From NCBI RefSeq assembly GCF_020905415.1, contig NZ_JAJJMP010000001.1, positions 2,305,501-2,369,500 on the forward strand: DNA of 64,000 nt. Reading direction: 5' to 3'. Position numbers and translations under genes: made by a program. Shown here piece after piece: positions 61,692 to 64,000 of the stretch. Origin of the DNA: Myroides oncorhynchi (GTDB taxonomy: Bacteria > Bacteroidota > Bacteroidia > Flavobacteriales > Flavobacteriaceae). The number at the start of each line of letters is the position of its first letter. Position 1 is the stretch's first letter. Under the pieces are notes generated by a model. The model was not told the origin of the DNA. It saw only the letters and a list, made by a program, of their open reading frames with translations, and searched no databases.

Positions 61692-62723
61692 TTATTTAAC
61701 CCATAAGTTTGAAGCTTTATATTCTCCTCCCCAAATGCGGTTAGCTAATTCAGGATTATCGATAAATGGGTTACGGTTACCTTGTGAACTTTTGTATACT
61801 GGGTTATATGGATTACCATGATACTCATTGCGTCTTTTTTCTATATCATCTACTGGGTCTTCTGCGTTCCATTTTAAGAATAGATCGATCATTTCATCGC
61901 TCAGTATACCATTTTTACTATCTATAGGCATTCCTATTTTTGTAGCTTTAGTATATCCACCACCTCTTTCATTCTCATAGCGTATATGCATATACATCAT
62001 CATACGAGCTACATCACCTTTCCATTCATCTCCAGGATAGTAGTATTCGGTACCAATGGTTTTAGAGTTACCTTTACTATCTACGAATTTTCTATTTCCT
62101 CGAGAAGAGTTAGTCGATCTATTAATAGCACGCAAGTGATGTGCATCATGACCAGCTACAGATTCTATTGCAGTAAGTGCAGGAGCTTCTCCACCAGCTT
62201 CAAGTTTTTTCTGTTGTTTTTGGGCATCTACAGCTCTTGATTGTGCGAATACATGTTCGCGTTCCCATAGTGAAGTAAGTGGAAGTGAGGTACTACCGTT
62301 ATTTTTATGTTCTTTAGGCACAGATCTTTTCTTGGTGATATCATCTTTCGCATCAATATCAGGCCAAGAGTATATCTGTAGAACATTGTTTGTATTCTTA
62401 GGGTCTTCATCTGTATATTCAGATGCTATCCATATACCTGGTGTATACGATTGAGGATTGTGTGTTTCTTTTACTAGTTTAGCTAACTGTTGTTTCAGTT
62501 GCATTCCTTCTTTAGTGAAATCTACTTTACTATAGTACTTTTCGTAACTAGCTGGGATATTATAATTTCCATTATTTCCTTCGCTTGGTTCTTCTGGTTT
62601 AGGATCAGGTTTAGTTCCTCCTCCGTTATCAGGTTTTTCTGTTGGTTCTGTGATAATAGGATCTTTGGTACACGATGTTGTGAATAACGCTAGTCCCATT
62701 AATACTAGTAGTGTTTTTTTCAT
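61692..62723 (-). CDS. Endonuclease I-family lipoprotein (copy 2)
   Basis: 343 residues. Lipobox FTTSC then TKDPIITE, followed by a Pro/Glu/Gly-rich linker of about 40 residues (DNGGGTKPDPKPEEPSEGNN). The nuclease domain shows WEREHVFAQSRAVD, AGHDAHHLRAINRSTNSSRG and YYPGDEWKGDVARMMMYMHI, with GNRNPFIDNPELANRIWGG at the end. The KDPIITE stretch after Cys is shared with copy 3, pointing to a recent duplication. The 72-base region after the MdaB gene holds only a terminator. Probably surface or periplasmic nuclease. Confidence 0.87.
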   Translation of the reverse strand: MKKTLLVLMGLALFTTSCTKDPIITEPTEKPDNGGGTKPDPKPEEPSEGNNGNYNIPASYEKYYSKVDFTKEGMQLKQQLAKLVKETHNPQSYTPGIWIASEYTDEDPKNTNNVLQIYSWPDIDAKDDITKKRSVPKEHKNNGSTSLPLTSLWEREHVFAQSRAVDAQKQQKKLEAGGEAPALTAIESVAGHDAHHLRAINRSTNSSRGNRKFVDSKGNSKTIGTEYYYPGDEWKGDVARMMMYMHIRYENERGGGYTKATKIGMPIDSKNGILSDEMIDLFLKWNAEDPVDDIEKRRNEYHGNPYNPVYKSSQGNRNPFIDNPELANRIWGGEYKASNLWVK

Positions 62724-62758
62724 TTCTGATGAGTATGTTTTATTATTCTGTTTCTGTA

Positions 62759-62786
62759 ATAGATAAAACTTGAAGTTTTTATCTAT
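62759..62786 (-). promoter_or_regulatory. Inverted repeat upstream of endonuclease copy 2
   Basis: ATAGATAAAA (62759-62768) and TTTTATCTAT (62777-62786), 8-base spacer, 36 bases upstream of the start of copy 2. It is a candidate operator or promoter element. No similar repeat is obvious before copy 1. Confidence 0.4.
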
Positions 62787-62979
62787 CTACTGCAAGTTAC
62801 GCATTATAGCTCTTTTGAGTGGATAGATAAAAAAGAATTGGAAATATTAGATAAAAGAGTTAAAATGATATGATTAACATTCTTACAGAGATTGCTAAGT
62901 GGCTTTTGTTTGTTTTTTAGAAGTAATATTAATGATATATATAGAGGCTTAGCCTTGTGAAATGACGTTTTTATACATA

Positions 62980-63014
62980 AAAATAGGGGCATTCTAGCAG
63001 AATGCCCCTATTTT
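62980..63014 (-). terminator. Terminator of endonuclease copy 3
   Basis: A 16-bp perfect stem (AAAATAGGGGCATTCT with AGAATGCCCCTATTTT), loop AGC. It lies downstream of the minus-strand gene. Confidence 0.85.
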
Positions 63015-63037
63015 GTGTATTTTTTAAAATAAAAAGT

Positions 63038-63991
63038 CTATTTAACCCATAAATTATGAGCTGGTTTCCCTCCCCAAATTTGGGTTGCTAAGTATGGGTT
63101 ATCGATGAATGGATTTCGATTACCTTGTGCATAAGGATTATTTGTATTACCATGATACTCATTGCGTCTTTTTTCTATTTCTGATACAGGGTCTTCCGCA
63201 TTCCATTGAAGTAATAGATCTATCATACCATCTGGTGTATTAGCAGTGCTACCAATAGCATTTTTAGAAGGTAGACATTGTTGTCCATATCTTACATACA
63301 TATACATCATCATACGTGCTACATCACCTTTCCATTCGTTACCAGGATACCATCCTTCCCCTACCTTACCTGAATAACCAGAACCTGCAATGAATTTTAA
63401 GTTACTACGTAGTCCATTCCAACCTGTATCTGAAGAGCGGAGATTGTGAATATCAGTTCCGATACCTTCTGGTTTTGTTTTAAAATTCCCTGCATTTTGA
63501 GTATAAACATGCTCTCTATTCCACGTATCAGTAGCAGCTCCACCTTGGTTTTGTTTAGACATAGCTCTAGTATAAGCTTGTTTATCAGCTGAGTTTCCCT
63601 TGTTATCATGACCATAAAGTAGATATACTTCAGTAGGTTTTCCAGATGTTATAGGAACGTAATCTGTAGCCTTGGTAGCTTCCCATACTTCAGGGGTATA
63701 TTTAAGATTTTTTGTATGCGTATCTTCAAGTAACCTGGTTAATTGATCTTTTAACTCTTTACCTTGTTTACTAAAATCTACTACTGCATAATATTCTTTT
63801 TGATTAGCAGGGATAATGTAGTCACCTGGAGTGCCGGGATCTGGTTTTTCATTATGACCATCTTCTGGTTTAGTTGGGATAGTAGGCTTCTCTTTACCAG
63901 GTGTCGCCTCTGTAATAATAGGATCCTTACTACAACCTGAAAAAGATAATAAGAAAGACGCTATTGTTACTAATAATATTTTCATTTTCAT
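63038..63991 (-). CDS. Endonuclease I-family lipoprotein (copy 3)
   Basis: 317 residues. Lipobox LSFSGC then SKDPIITE and a Pro/Lys-rich linker (PGKEKPTIPTKPEDGHNEKP). Nuclease core: WNREHVYTQNAGNF, GTDIHNLRSSDTGWNGLRSN and WYPGNEWKGDVARMMMYMYV; the end is GNRNPFIDNPYLATQIWGGK. Compared with copies 1 and 2, the central DAH is DIH and RGN is RSN, so it is the most diverged active site. The upstream promoter is largely outside the window. A second Met two residues in (63985) is an equally plausible start. Confidence 0.85.
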   Translation of the reverse strand: MKMKILLVTIASFLLSFSGCSKDPIITEATPGKEKPTIPTKPEDGHNEKPDPGTPGDYIIPANQKEYYAVVDFSKQGKELKDQLTRLLEDTHTKNLKYTPEVWEATKATDYVPITSGKPTEVYLLYGHDNKGNSADKQAYTRAMSKQNQGGAATDTWNREHVYTQNAGNFKTKPEGIGTDIHNLRSSDTGWNGLRSNLKFIAGSGYSGKVGEGWYPGNEWKGDVARMMMYMYVRYGQQCLPSKNAIGSTANTPDGMIDLLLQWNAEDPVSEIEKRRNEYHGNTNNPYAQGNRNPFIDNPYLATQIWGGKPAHNLWVK

Positions 63992-64000
63992 GAATTTAAA

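Larger units (their letters stand above)
62724..63037. other. Spacer between endonuclease copies 2 and 3
   Basis: No credible reading frame. It contains a 10-bp inverted repeat near the promoter side of copy 2 (62759-62786) and the terminator of copy 3 (62980-63014). Confidence 0.5.

Overview
The window looks like part of a Flavobacteriaceae (Bacteroidota) chromosome. The DNA is AT-rich, and many genes are preceded by the Bacteroidota -7 promoter element TAnnTTTG. The gene content also fits: GLPGLI-family secreted proteins, SusC/TonB-type outer-membrane receptors with carboxypeptidase-like regulatory domains, surface lipoproteins with acidic residues after the lipobox Cys, and TPR/HTH regulators. 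Myroides is my best guess for the genus, but I could not run a search to test it.

Layout. 1-5.5 kb: an operon of at least four tandem GLPGLI paralogues followed by an 885-residue outer-membrane barrel protein. 5.5-12.7 kb: a YiaA-type membrane protein, a TruC-like pseudouridine synthase, a MacB/FtsX-type permease, hisS and four poorly characterised genes (one DUF4261). 12.9-14.3 kb: an IS1380-like element. 14.3-20.9 kb: a DUF445 membrane protein, a long RluA-type pseudouridine synthase, a class C beta-lactamase-fold hydrolase, a phosphodiester glycosidase, and two genes each broken by one simple lesion. 21-32 kb: ffh, folD, a sulfide:quinone oxidoreductase, SUKH, VOC and beta-propeller proteins, a secreted alpha/beta hydrolase, two tiny secreted proteins resembling TonB plug ends, and an erythromycin-esterase/carboxypeptidase-regulatory fusion. 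32-41 kb: DUF805, PhyH, a membrane-anchored MutS-like ATPase, punA overlapping lpxK, Nif3, a zinc-ribbon-family protein without cysteines, a hydrolase and an RluF-type pseudouridine synthase. 41.5-49.5 kb: a TonB receptor plus DUF4374 lipoprotein pair resembling the XusAB siderophore system, a TPR/HTH regulator, an IS4-family element and an AraC-type regulator. 49.6-53.9 kb: tRNA-Pro, trxB, an IS1182-family element and an ABC ATPase. 53.9-64 kb: an S9 peptidase, fabH, tRNA-Met, a DedA protein, a divergent LysR/MdaB pair, and three paralogous endonuclease I lipoproteins.

Genes that plausibly work together are the GLPGLI array with its barrel protein, the TonB receptor with its DUF4374 lipoprotein (probably siderophore iron), lpxK with punA (overlapping reading frames), Nif3 with the coiled-coil protein (TAATG coupling), and LysR with MdaB (shared divergent promoter). 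The three IS transposase genes are uninterrupted. I see no CRISPR array, rRNA, prophage or integrative element.

The most notable observations are the GLPGLI array, the two fresh gene lesions (one an 11-bp tandem duplication that could be reversible), several promoters only 4-5 bases before the start codon, the XusAB-like pair, the mini-plug proteins and the three-member surface nuclease family.
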